A stretch of DNA of 64,000 bases from Rhodospirillaceae bacterium. GTDB taxonomy: Bacteria > Pseudomonadota > Alphaproteobacteria > Rhodospirillales > Rhodospirillaceae. Within the stretch, counting starts at the first letter, position 1; the number at the start of each line of letters is the position of its first letter. The notes beneath the pieces are model-generated. The model saw only the letters and a program-made list of their open reading frames with translations, was not told where the DNA came from and searched no databases. The position numbers were made by a program, and so were the translations under genes. This document shows positions 7,728 through 15,922 of the stretch, piece after piece. The DNA lies in contig JAVJSV010000021.1 in NCBI GenBank assembly GCA_040219235.1, forward strand, positions 62,001-126,000. Direction: 5' to 3'.

Positions 7728-8609
7728 ATGGTTAGCAGGCGACACGCACTTTCCGCTGCAGCGGGGGCAACAGGCGCTCTCATCAGCGGCCAAACTGCCC
7801 AAGCTCAGACTCTGACATCTTTAAGTTCACCGATCAGTCAAACCACATCCGAATTTATTTATTTCGATGATCCAGCAGAAGAGTTCCGTGCTCAGTTTCG
7901 CATGGGACGGGATTTGGTCGAGGACCAGGGTTCAACCCTAACCTGGTATCATTGGATGGTTTTTATTATTCCAGGCGGTCGTCGACCCGAACCTCTAATG
8001 CGCTATGAGGGTATTGAATACAGTTACTTCCGGAATCTGGGCGATAATAATTATCGTATTCATGCTCACAATGTTTCGTTTGCGCGTGATCTGAAAACCA
8101 ACCAGTTTACAGACCGTGTCACCAATCCGATCACTGGCGAGCAAGTGGACGTTCCGGTTTCACTTTTGCTCCATGATCCTGGGACGGTCGGAAATCCAAT
8201 CGGTTTTCGTAACCTGAGTGGAGACGGTAATTACCAGAAGGTGTACCGTCAGTTCCGCATCGAAGACAATCTTATTAAGCTCGACAGTGTGCGCAGTGCT
8301 CCACCCGATTGGCCCGCAACGCATATCGAAAATTCTTGCAGTTGGGTCGATATGGATCTCTATGCCAATGAGACCATTACCTCTCTGCCGGTTCATTTCT
8401 GCGGGCATTACGCCTTTGAATATTATTCTTGGCTGAATATGCCAGAGGAATACAAACACGGACATTTGACGGGGTTTTGGGATGGTAAAAAAGTAAACTC
8501 CCCCGCCGAATTGCCACGAGAATTTCTGGATCGCATGGAGCGCGAATACCCCGAGTTATTGGAACCGCGCTGGAACGAATTTGATAGCCCTGTGCCCTTC
8601 GAATTATAG
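7728..8609 (+). CDS. Tat-exported DUF1838 family protein, copy 1
   Basis: 293 residues. The N terminus MVSRRHALSAAAGATGAL is a twin-arginine signal, with likely cleavage after the AQAQ region near residue 27. The mature part carries the conserved blocks of DUF1838, including LTWYHWMVF, RYEGIEYSYFRNLG, VSFARDLKTNQFTD, NPITGEQ and ENSCSWVD. The family has no established activity; many conserved aromatic and acidic residues suggest an enzyme or binder folded before export. A GAGGAG ribosome binding site lies before the ATG. The next gene is a close tandem duplicate of identical length, and the following dehydrogenase has the same leader. Confidence 0.85.
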   Translation: MVSRRHALSAAAGATGALISGQTAQAQTLTSLSSPISQTTSEFIYFDDPAEEFRAQFRMGRDLVEDQGSTLTWYHWMVFIIPGGRRPEPLMRYEGIEYSYFRNLGDNNYRIHAHNVSFARDLKTNQFTDRVTNPITGEQVDVPVSLLLHDPGTVGNPIGFRNLSGDGNYQKVYRQFRIEDNLIKLDSVRSAPPDWPATHIENSCSWVDMDLYANETITSLPVHFCGHYAFEYYSWLNMPEEYKHGHLTGFWDGKKVNSPAELPREFLDRMEREYPELLEPRWNEFDSPVPFEL

Positions 8610-8664
8610 AGAAAGTGCTGCAACACCTTGTTTTGGTGTCCACCCATTTGAGGAGAATAAAACT

Positions 8665-9546
8665 ATGGTCAGTCGTCGAGAGATTTTAGCAGGTACAGCT
8701 GGCGCAACGGGGGCTCTTTTAGCGGGGAAGCCGTCTATGGCGCAAACTGTTAAATCGGTAAGCCCACCGGTCGCGCAAAGTGTGTCCGAGTTTCTTCAAT
8801 TTGATGATCCTGTTGAAGAATTTCGCGCACACATGCGTATCGAACGAGACTTGGTTGAGGAGCAGGGCAGCACACTGACGTGGTATCACTGGATGGTCTT
8901 TGTCATTCCGGGCGGTCGCCGTCCAGAACCGCTAATGCGCTACGAGGGTATTGAATACAGTTACTTCCGCAACCTGGGGAATAACAATTACCGCATTCAT
9001 GCCCATAATGTGTCATTCCCGCGCGACCTTAAGACAAACAAATTCACAGATACGGTTGTGAATCCGATCACAGGCGAAACCATAGAAGCCCCTGTGTCAC
9101 TGCTTCTGACTGACCCTGGCACGATTGCCAGTCCCATCGGGTTTCGCAACATCAGCGGTGACGGTACCGCGCAAGAAGTCTATCGGCAGTTCCGCACAGA
9201 AGACAATCTCATCAAGCTGGATAGCGTACGTAGTGCGCCGCCGAACTGGCCAGCAACTCATATCGAGAATTCATGTCAGTGGGTCGAGTTTGACCTGTTT
9301 GCCAATGAGACGATTACCTCTCTACCGGTTCATTTCTGCGGTCACTATGCGTTTGAATACTATTCCTGGCTGAACATGCCGAAAGAGTATGAACACGGGC
9401 ATCTATCAGGGTTCTGGGATGGAAAAAAGATCAACGGTCCAGCTGAACTGCCGCGTGAAATTCTAGATCGCATGGAGCGCGAATACCCCGAGTTGCTGCA
9501 GCCGCGCTGGGATGATTTCGACAGCCCAGTGCCTTTCGAAATCTAA
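8665..9546 (+). CDS. Tat-exported DUF1838 family protein, copy 2 (tandem duplicate)
   Basis: 293 residues, the same length as the preceding gene and by eye about 80% identical to it over the mature protein; for example both have PEPLMRYEGIEYSYFRNLG and LPVHFCGHYAFEYYSWLNM. The leader MVSRREILAGTAGATGALLA is again a twin-arginine signal. The ATG at 8665 is chosen over upstream in-frame codons because GAGGAG lies at 8650-8655 and because the Tat signal begins there. Most differences are conservative, so both copies are probably functional. Only 55 bp separate it from copy 1, indicating one transcript. Confidence 0.86.
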   Translation: MVSRREILAGTAGATGALLAGKPSMAQTVKSVSPPVAQSVSEFLQFDDPVEEFRAHMRIERDLVEEQGSTLTWYHWMVFVIPGGRRPEPLMRYEGIEYSYFRNLGNNNYRIHAHNVSFPRDLKTNKFTDTVVNPITGETIEAPVSLLLTDPGTIASPIGFRNISGDGTAQEVYRQFRTEDNLIKLDSVRSAPPNWPATHIENSCQWVEFDLFANETITSLPVHFCGHYAFEYYSWLNMPKEYEHGHLSGFWDGKKINGPAELPREILDRMEREYPELLQPRWDDFDSPVPFEI

Positions 9547-9597
9547 CACCAACATTTGGTAAATGGATTAAAACTCAAGCCCCCAATGGAGATTTAA

Positions 9598-10746
9598 ATG
9601 GTGAGTCGTAGAGATGTTTTAGGCGTTGCTGTTGGTGTGACCGGAACAGCCCTGGGAACGGGCAAAGCCGCAGCTCTGTCTGGCGCTGGGGAACAACTCG
9701 CTCAGGCCACTGGCGAGACTTATCGCGCTTTTGAGATCGGTGAACAAAAGGGGCCTGATACATTACGGCTGGTTGAACGTCCGGTCCCAACGCCAGCTCG
9801 GGGTCAGGCGCTGATCAAAGTGACGGCGACCTCCATCAATGCCCGTGACCATGGCTTAATCTCTAACCTTTTTCCCTTCCCTCCCGGCCGCCGCCCAGAC
9901 ACACGCATCCCCATCAGCGAGGGCGCGGGTGTCGTTGTCGCCGTTGGTGAGGATGTAACCGGCGTGAAGCCTGGGGACCGTGTTACGGCAAGCCATTTTT
10001 CGTCCTGGGTTAAAGGGCCGTGGGACCCTGAGCAGTCTTACATTGGGGATGTCGGCAACAACATTGATGGCTGGCTGGCCGAGATGGCGCTGCTTCCTGC
10101 CCATGCTTTGGTCAAGTTGCCCGAAGGTGTATCAGAAGAAACCGCAGCAACTTTTGTTTCATCAGGAGTGACGGCATGGCATGCCCTCTATGAAGTCGCA
10201 CGCGTGAAACCTGGTGATATCGTTTTGTCTTTGGGCACCGGCGGTGTTTCATCCTTCGGAGTTCAACTGGCGAAATCGAGTGGGGCAAAGGTGGTGGTAA
10301 CCTCCTCCAGTGATGAAAAGCTGGAAGAAATGAAAGCGTTTGGCGCAGACATCGGTATCAACTATCGCGCCACGCCAGAGTGGGGTAAGGCGGTTCTGGA
10401 CGCCACGGATGGGCATGGCGCAGATATTGTGTTGGAGAATGTGGGTCGTAGAACGCTTGATCAATCGCTCACCGGAACCGCTGTGAATGGCTATGTTGTG
10501 ATGATCGGGACCGATCGTTTGCCCGAGCAACTGCCCAAGATGCCGGGCTTTTACATGAAGAACATCACTATGAAGGCGATCAGCAACGCCAGTGTCGCAA
10601 TGCTCAATGATATGGTGCAAGCCTATGCGGTGAGTGGCCTGAAGCCAGCCATCACCAAGCGATTTAAGTTTGAAGATGCCATTGAGGCCTTCGAGTTTCA
10701 GCGGCAACACGATGGCATTGGTAAGGTGATTATTGATCACACTTAA
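9598..10746 (+). CDS. Zinc-independent MDR (quinone-reductase-like) dehydrogenase with a Tat-like leader
   Basis: 382 residues. After the leader MVSRRDVLGVAVGVTGTALG comes a medium-chain dehydrogenase: GroES-like domain (ALIKVTATSINARDHG, then ISEGAGVVVAVGE), then a Rossmann domain with VLSLGTGGVSSFGVQLA and GADIVLENVG. The zinc-binding Cys/His ligands of zinc alcohol dehydrogenases are missing, as in quinone oxidoreductases. It should use NAD(P)H on a carbonyl, quinone or alcohol. The SRRxxL leader is shared with the two preceding DUF1838 genes, suggesting export with cofactor already bound, as known for glucose-fructose oxidoreductase. A GGAG ribosome binding site precedes the ATG. Confidence 0.85.
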   Translation: MVSRRDVLGVAVGVTGTALGTGKAAALSGAGEQLAQATGETYRAFEIGEQKGPDTLRLVERPVPTPARGQALIKVTATSINARDHGLISNLFPFPPGRRPDTRIPISEGAGVVVAVGEDVTGVKPGDRVTASHFSSWVKGPWDPEQSYIGDVGNNIDGWLAEMALLPAHALVKLPEGVSEETAATFVSSGVTAWHALYEVARVKPGDIVLSLGTGGVSSFGVQLAKSSGAKVVVTSSSDEKLEEMKAFGADIGINYRATPEWGKAVLDATDGHGADIVLENVGRRTLDQSLTGTAVNGYVVMIGTDRLPEQLPKMPGFYMKNITMKAISNASVAMLNDMVQAYAVSGLKPAITKRFKFEDAIEAFEFQRQHDGIGKVIIDHT

Positions 10747-10773
10747 AGGAGAGAGGGCTCGTTATCTGCGTCC

Positions 10774-10801
10774 CTAACTGAGTGGCCTTATGCTAACTGA
10801 G
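10774..10801 (+). promoter_or_regulatory. Candidate LytTR-type direct-repeat operator
   Basis: CTAACTGAG occurs exactly at 10774-10782 and 10793-10801, 19 bp apart on centre, ending 13 bases before the LytTR gene. The reverse complement, CTCAGTTAG, resembles the ACAGTTAAG-like half-sites of LytTR regulators, which also bind paired direct repeats about two helical turns apart. Autoregulation is inferred. Confidence 0.4.
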
Positions 10802-10814
10802 GTGACGACGATAC

Positions 10815-11627
10815 ATGAATAGGGCGAGCCTCCTCTTTTACATTGGGCTTCCTGTCGCACTTTCCATATTGAATGGCACGCGGGGCTCTCTCTATGCCCC
10901 GGATTTAGGGCCCAGTGTGCTGATCCCTTTTTGGTACGTCTGTAGCCAGTTCTTTTGGCTTGTGAGTGCGGGCCTGACTTTGGGATTGGCAAGGTCGCTC
11001 ACCATCCAAGGTGCCAGCTTACTTGCTATCGCGGTTTTCAGCGCATGGATCAGTATTGCTCTTAGCTATTTCTATCTTGGCGTTGTGGTTGGCATTTTTC
11101 GTGAGTCACTCGGGTCATTGTCAGAAATCGTTGAATCTGATGGCTTTTTACTCGTTGATCCGTTTGTCTCGTTCGCATTCGGTTCAAATGCACTTGGCGG
11201 GATAACCGCTTGGGTTGTTGCATTTGCGGTGCGCAATAGAATTCTGACGGGGTCGTGGGGAACGCTTTCGAGCACAGAGGTAATCGCTTCGGAAGGGCCT
11301 AACGACACGCCAGAGTTTTTGCAAAAGGCGAATCCAGCCATCGGGCAAGAATTGATCGCTCTGGAAGCACAGGAGCATTATTTAAAAATCTACACCGTGT
11401 TAGGCGAGGACATGGTGATGTGCCGCATGCGTGATGCGGTATCGGAACTCAAAAATTGGCCCGGTATTCGCGTTCATCGGTCTTTCTGGGTCGCAAAATC
11501 TGCGGTTCAAGAGGTCGAGAAAACAGGCAGAACCTTCAAGTTGACTCTGACCAACGGCCTTAAGGTGCCGGTAAGCCAGTCCTACAGGGGGGTGATCGAG
11601 CGAGAAGGTCTCGTTATCACCATTTGA
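10815..11627 (+). CDS. Membrane-anchored LytTR-domain transcriptional regulator
   Basis: 270 residues. The N-terminal 150 carry about four transmembrane helices (for example LLFYIGLPVALSIL and ITAWVVAFAVRN). After a linker, the C-terminal 95 residues form a LytTR DNA-binding domain: LIALEAQEHYLKIYT, CRMRDAVSEL, GIRVHRSFWVAKSAV, then LTNGLKVPVSQSYRG. No response-regulator receiver domain is present, so the membrane part probably senses the signal directly, as in other alphaproteobacterial membrane-LytTR proteins. It sits between the MDR gene and the third DUF1838 gene and is the obvious candidate regulator of this cluster. Paired CTAACTGAG repeats lie just upstream. Confidence 0.88.
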   Translation: MNRASLLFYIGLPVALSILNGTRGSLYAPDLGPSVLIPFWYVCSQFFWLVSAGLTLGLARSLTIQGASLLAIAVFSAWISIALSYFYLGVVVGIFRESLGSLSEIVESDGFLLVDPFVSFAFGSNALGGITAWVVAFAVRNRILTGSWGTLSSTEVIASEGPNDTPEFLQKANPAIGQELIALEAQEHYLKIYTVLGEDMVMCRMRDAVSELKNWPGIRVHRSFWVAKSAVQEVEKTGRTFKLTLTNGLKVPVSQSYRGVIEREGLVITI

Positions 11628-11660
11628 ATTGCCGGAAACTCTGCTGCTGCGGATCTGCTG

Positions 11661-11678
11661 CATGAAAGCGCATTCATG
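11661..11678. promoter_or_regulatory. Small inverted repeat after the LytTR gene
   Basis: CATGAA and TTCATG form a perfect 6-bp inverted repeat with a 6-base centre, followed by AATTTTG. It may be a weak terminator of the LytTR gene or an operator for the DUF1838 gene at 11778; the sequence does not decide. Confidence 0.25.
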
Positions 11679-11777
11679 AATTTTGTCGAATCCCGGTCCT
11701 AATGCGCATTGCGGCTAACTCGTTGTGTATTCACTATAGCTTCAGTTTGAAAATCACCAGTCAACGGGAGTTAAGAT

Positions 11778-12692
11778 ATGCTTGATATTATGAAGCGTGC
11801 GTTCGCAGGGGGGGCTGAGTCTGGTCTGTCGCGCCGTGAGGCGTTAAGCGTTCCGGCAATAGGCGCGGCAGCAACAGCATTTGGCATGAATTCTGCGCAG
11901 GCGGCCAGTCATGTCGAGGCAACCTATATGCCTCCCTCAAGCGGTCGGGTGCTGTCCGAGCAATTCTCGTTTGAGAACCCCTTGGCCAAGATGAAGGCTG
12001 AGTTTCGACTTGGCCGGGCGTGGGAAGATGAGGCTGACGTCTTACTGTGGTACTTTTTCACCATGTTTATTGTGGCGGAAGGCAAGAAGGTTCAACCCGT
12101 GGTGCGCTATGAAGGTATTGAGTTTTCCCATCATCGTAAGATCGGCGAAAACCTCTTTGAAGTTCACGGCCATAACACGTCCTATCCGCGTGACGTTTAT
12201 ACGGGTGAGTTCATTGAGGAGTTGGTTAACCCCGTGACTGGCAAAACCCATGGCGTCACCCCGACCATTCTGACCGAAGACCCGGGCATGATTTACGGCG
12301 TTGCCGGTAAGCGCCCGCTGGACCGGGAGGGCGCGGAATTTACGGAGACTTATTCTCTATTTCGCCTTGAAGATGACATCGTGAAACAGGAAGAAATTCG
12401 GGTTCCGCCCGACAATTGGTTCACACCATTTATTGAGACGTCTCACAATTGGACGCCGCGCGGCATGTTTGAGGATGAGTCCATCACGCGTCTGCCCTTG
12501 GGGACCAGTGGGGGATATGTTTTCCCTTATCCATCGTGGTTAGAGATGGAAGATAATCCTGGTCATATGTTTGCGATCTGGAGCGGCAAAAAGCTGGACG
12601 GTGTTCATCAACTGCCGCAGAGTTATTTTGATAAAATTCAACAAGACAATCCGGAACTGCTTGTTGTTGATAAGAGTAAGTTTAAAGGATAG
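11778..12692 (+). CDS. Tat-exported DUF1838 family protein, copy 3 (divergent)
   Basis: 304 residues. The twin-arginine motif SRREAL begins near residue 18, preceded by a longer n-region, and is followed by a hydrophobic Ala/Gly-rich stretch ending AQAAS near residue 43. The mature part shows the same DUF1838 blocks as copies 1 and 2 but in diverged form: RYEGIEFSHHRKIGENL, YPRDVYTGEFIEEL, NPVTGKT, and ETSHNWTPRGMFEDESITRL. It is therefore an older paralogue with probably a different ligand. GGGAG precedes the ATG. The beta-lactamase-fold gene begins 5 bp after its stop, so they are co-transcribed. Confidence 0.83.
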   Translation: MLDIMKRAFAGGAESGLSRREALSVPAIGAAATAFGMNSAQAASHVEATYMPPSSGRVLSEQFSFENPLAKMKAEFRLGRAWEDEADVLLWYFFTMFIVAEGKKVQPVVRYEGIEFSHHRKIGENLFEVHGHNTSYPRDVYTGEFIEELVNPVTGKTHGVTPTILTEDPGMIYGVAGKRPLDREGAEFTETYSLFRLEDDIVKQEEIRVPPDNWFTPFIETSHNWTPRGMFEDESITRLPLGTSGGYVFPYPSWLEMEDNPGHMFAIWSGKKLDGVHQLPQSYFDKIQQDNPELLVVDKSKFKG

Positions 12693-12697
12693 CAGCC

Positions 12698-13885
12698 ATG
12701 CTTCGAAATCTCCTCTATGGCCTGGGTGGGCTGGCGTTTTGCGTCGTCATTTTTGCCGGTGTTGAGTACTCCTCAGACCCCATATTTTGGCAGCGTTACC
12801 TTAATCCACCGGCCGATGCCATGGAGCCGGGACCAGACTTTTATCAACCCGCGTTCGACCTCAACGAACCGTCGACGGTTTTCTTTCCAACAGCTGAAAA
12901 CCCAACAATTTCAAACGATGTCCTTGAGGCGACTGCGCAGTGGGCGGATGACACTGGGGCAACGGCGTTCATTGTGGTGCACAAAGGTAAAGTGCAGATC
13001 GAGCGCTATTGGCGGGAGGGCGGTGTTGATGAACTTATGACCGGTCGCGCCATGACCAAAACAATCAATGCTCTCCTGGCTGGGATCGCGATCGGAGATG
13101 GTAAGATCGCCCTTGATGATCGCATTGGCGATTATATCGATGAATGGAGTGATGTTCCGCAAGGCGACATCACACTGCGCAACCTGCTCCACCATGCGAG
13201 CGGGTTGGAGAACCCGCCCCTTGGACCTGGGGCTTGGAACCGGTTTACACGGTCGGCCTGGACCGGCGATGTGGTGATGGTGGCTCTCGATCATAGCCAG
13301 GAACTTGAACCGGGCACCTTGTTCGATATCGGCAACGTCCCGTCGCAACTTGTCGCTATTGTTGTAGAGCGTGCGATTGGCAAACCCATTGAAGACTACT
13401 TTTTAGAGAGAATCTGGCGACCCATCGGGGCTGACCGGGGCAGCTTCTTTATGGACCGGGCCGATGGCATGATCCATATTGATTGCTGTTTTCGAACCAC
13501 GCCTTACAACTGGATGCGCCTCGGTGCTTTAATGCTCAATGATGGCATCTGGGATGGCGAACGGGTGTTGCCTGAAGGATGGGTGGACACAATGACAACA
13601 CCGTCCCCCCGCAATCCCAATTACGGCATGCATATTTGGCTTGGACGGGAGTTTGTCACAAACCGGCCTTACTCTGAGCGCCGCGACATTGGCATCCCGC
13701 ACACCGAGCCGTTTGTTCGGGATGATATCTATTTTTTTGAGGGCGGCGGCTATCGCAACCTCTACATCATTCCGTCTGAAGATATGCTGATTCTCAGACT
13801 GGGAAAAAGTGATCCCAATTGGGATGCGTCCTATCTGCCTAATAGGCTGGTTGAGGGCATTATCCCGGTTTCGTCTGAGCCTTAA
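12698..13885 (+). CDS. Beta-lactamase-fold (class C/EstB-like) serine hydrolase homologue with lost catalytic residues
   Basis: 395 residues with an N-terminal hydrophobic segment (about residues 5-25), indicating a membrane anchor or signal. The fold is that of the beta-lactamase-related serine hydrolases: GIAIGDGKIALDDRIGDYI, ITLRNLLHHASGLEN, PSQLVAIVVERAIGK and WMRLGALMLNDG. The nucleophile motif SxxK reads AMTK (codons GCC ATG ACC AAA at 13050-13061), so the serine is alanine. The second motif YxN reads IGN. Two of the three catalytic groups are thus missing, and it may be a binding protein or regulator. It overlaps the convergent SDR gene by 4 bp. Confidence 0.85.
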   Translation: MLRNLLYGLGGLAFCVVIFAGVEYSSDPIFWQRYLNPPADAMEPGPDFYQPAFDLNEPSTVFFPTAENPTISNDVLEATAQWADDTGATAFIVVHKGKVQIERYWREGGVDELMTGRAMTKTINALLAGIAIGDGKIALDDRIGDYIDEWSDVPQGDITLRNLLHHASGLENPPLGPGAWNRFTRSAWTGDVVMVALDHSQELEPGTLFDIGNVPSQLVAIVVERAIGKPIEDYFLERIWRPIGADRGSFFMDRADGMIHIDCCFRTTPYNWMRLGALMLNDGIWDGERVLPEGWVDTMTTPSPRNPNYGMHIWLGREFVTNRPYSERRDIGIPHTEPFVRDDIYFFEGGGYRNLYIIPSEDMLILRLGKSDPNWDASYLPNRLVEGIIPVSSEP

Positions 13886-14553
13886 GCGGCCAGCATCCCA
13901 CCGTCGATGGGCAGCACGTATCCGGTGATGTAATAGGCTTCATCCGAGGCCAGAAACGCCACAGCTTCAGCGATGTCTTGCACGGTGCCTGGTCGTCCTA
14001 ACGGCACCGATGCGCCCGCCATGACATCACCCATGGGGGTGCCTTCAATTTGTCCCGATTGCACACAGTTCACGCGGATACGGTCTTTGGCTTCACAACA
14101 CGAGAGGGCTGCGCCGCGCGTCATCATGCGCACGCCATTCGCTGACGCGCAGAAGGCGGCTTGTCCGGCGACACCGACCGTTGCGGTTGCCGGGGCAACA
14201 TTGACGATAGCGCCGCCATTACCAAATTCACGCATTTTAACAACGCCATATCGCGTGGCCAGAAAGGCCGCTTCGATGTTGTCACGATTGACGGCGCGAA
14301 ACTCTTCCAAAGACGTCTCGACGATAGCTTTCGGGGCTGCATATTTGGCTTCGGAAATGGTCACCAGAATGTCCAACCGCCCATGTTGCTTTTCAATGGC
14401 TGCAAGACCGTGCTCCCAACCTTCGACGGTTGTGACGTCAAAGTCAGCAGCGATCACCGTTGCGCCGCCGTCCTGAAGCTGCGCGCAGATTGCAGTTCCG
14501 GTCGCGCCGTCTGCGTTGGTGACCAACGCAACTTTACCGTCAAACTTTGCCAT
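13882..14553 (-). CDS. SDR-fold protein with degenerate active site
   Basis: 223 residues, SDR-like throughout: KVALVTNADGATGTAICAQL at the N terminus, ILVTISEA where NNAG is expected, and a C-terminal ITGYVLPIDGGMLAA. The catalytic residues are absent: YxxxK reads FCASAN, and the Ser position reads VNVAPATA. The glycine motif is also imperfect (TNADGATG). The reading frame is intact and the folding core is conserved, so it is more likely a selected non-enzymatic or re-purposed protein than a pseudogene. It ends inside the last codons of the convergent beta-lactamase-fold gene, which also lacks its nucleophile. Confidence 0.82.
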   Translation of the reverse strand: MAKFDGKVALVTNADGATGTAICAQLQDGGATVIAADFDVTTVEGWEHGLAAIEKQHGRLDILVTISEAKYAAPKAIVETSLEEFRAVNRDNIEAAFLATRYGVVKMREFGNGGAIVNVAPATATVGVAGQAAFCASANGVRMMTRGAALSCCEAKDRIRVNCVQSGQIEGTPMGDVMAGASVPLGRPGTVQDIAEAVAFLASDEAYYITGYVLPIDGGMLAA

Positions 14554-14667
14554 AGGTTCGTATCCTGAAAGGTCCGGGAAATGATGTGACAGATTACAAG
14601 CGAAGTAACAGTTTAGGCCAAGCCCCTGATAGGCTGCTTGTTCGCCTTCTGACTACCTTGGAGGCTT

Positions 14668-15129
14668 TTAACCCCGTCCTCTATACCCCGGCACACCTTG
14701 GTCTGGAATCCAAAGTCCATTCGGGGCGGTGCCGGTTTGCCAGAATACGTCTATGGGAATGCCGCCGCGCGGGTACCAGTAACCGCCAATGCGCAGCCAT
14801 TTTGGGTCAGTCGCCTCGACGATGCGTTTGCCGATCATCACGGTACAATCTTCATGAAAAGCGCCATGATTGCGAAAAGAACTCAGGAAAAGTTTGAGCG
14901 ATTTTGATTCTACAATTTTTTTGCTCGGTACGTAATCAATCACCAAATGGGCGAAGTCCGGTTGCCCTGTCACTGGGCAGACGCTTGTGAACTCGGGGCA
15001 GGCGAACCGGATGAGATAATCCGTATCACCATGCGGGTTATCGACAATTTCAAGAACAGCGTCCGCAGGAGATGCGGGCGTGTCGGTCATGGTGCCCAGC
15101 TGTGACAGTGTTTCAGTTATGTTGGCCAA
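14668..15129 (-). CDS. queF: NADPH-dependent 7-cyano-7-deazaguanine reductase (preQ1 synthase)
   Basis: A 153-residue short-form QueF, which reduces preQ0 to preQ1 in queuosine biosynthesis for tRNA modification. The nucleophilic Cys lies in [12 protein letters not shown], with the conserved Asp in the same block. NADPH- and substrate-binding parts are recognisable ([20 protein letters not shown] and a [11 protein letters not shown] end). The start is a TTG at 15129: GGAG lies seven bases upstream, whereas the internal ATG at 15090 has no good ribosome binding site. No other queuosine gene is in the window. Confidence 0.95.
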   Translation of the reverse strand: MANITETLSQLGTMTDTPASPADAVLEIVDNPHGDTDYLIRFACPEFTSVCPVTGQPDFAHLVIDYVPSKKIVESKSLKLFLSSFRNHGAFHEDCTVMIGKRIVEATDPKWLRIGGYWYPRGGIPIDVFWQTGTAPNGLWIPDQGVPGYRGRG

Positions 15130-15205
15130 AATCTTGCTCCATCAGCATAGAAGTTTTTCTCACTCTAACTTGTCTTCAGCGTCAGGGCACTATAGGTGAA
15201 GGTGT

Positions 15206-15445
15206 ATGTCAGATACATCATCGATGCCACAGACCGCAAATCCTGAAGATCTCCCCGCCTCGCCGTGTATCGGTGTGTGCACAATTGATCGTGAGACGAA
15301 GATGTGCATTGGCTGTCTGCGGACGCTCTCTGAAATTGGCGCGTGGCGCACCATGACACTTGATCAAAAACGCGATGTTGTTGCGGCGTGCAAAATCCGT
15401 GCTGAAGATGCGCAGAATAACCGCCCGAAAGGTGCCTCAAACTAA
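15206..15445 (+). CDS. DUF1289 family cysteine-rich small protein
   Basis: 79 residues carrying the DUF1289 signature: SPCIGVCTIDRETKMCIGC followed by RTLSEIGAW. The four cysteines are spaced like a small metal-binding knuckle, probably for zinc or an Fe-S cluster. The family is common in proteobacteria and has no firm function. A GAAGG ribosome binding site precedes the ATG. The N-terminal 18 residues are polar and not conserved in the family. Confidence 0.9.
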   Translation: MSDTSSMPQTANPEDLPASPCIGVCTIDRETKMCIGCLRTLSEIGAWRTMTLDQKRDVVAACKIRAEDAQNNRPKGASN

Positions 15446-15646
15446 CCCTAATTCCACCCTGTTTGCTGCCACACTTTATAAGCACATTTCAATCTCTGTG
15501 AGCGCGGGCGATTCGGTGCGCTTAGCGTCTTCACGTCTTGAATCGTGCACTGCGGCGAATCGCCGGAAACCATGCGAATTCCGCGACATGTTGTGCCTTC
15601 ATGACAAAGCGATACAATACTTTGAGGCAACAAGGATGATTTTGAG

Positions 15647-15907
15647 ATGGATCAGGTTAGCGTTTTTCCGGCAAATGAAGATGGCGAAACAGTTGTGCCT
15701 GTCTCACTCCCCGTGCCCGTATCTCTGGTTTTAGATGACGTTCAGGGCATTATTTCTCGTGCTGTTTCGGTGGCTCGTGCGGCCGGACGTGACTACGTGG
15801 CACAATGCCATTCGGCAGCGGAAGCGGTTATTGCCGTGCGCCATGATGTGTCTTTCACTGAGGCATTGAAAGCCGTCTATCGCGTTCGAGAACAGGACGC
15901 CGCTTAA
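15647..15907 (+). CDS. Hypothetical 86-residue protein
   Basis: A small protein with a Val/Pro-rich N-terminal third (VVPVSLPVPVSLVLDD) and a helical remainder (IISRAVSVARAAGRDYVAQ, then EALKAVYRVREQD). No family is recognised. It has a plausible upstream AAGGATG-type ribosome binding region, codon use like its neighbours and no overlap with a better ORF. It stands alone between the DUF1289 gene and the convergent methyltransferase, about 200 bp after the former. Confidence 0.5.
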   Translation: MDQVSVFPANEDGETVVPVSLPVPVSLVLDDVQGIISRAVSVARAAGRDYVAQCHSAAEAVIAVRHDVSFTEALKAVYRVREQDAA

Positions 15908-15922
15908 ACGCGCTCGGATGGC

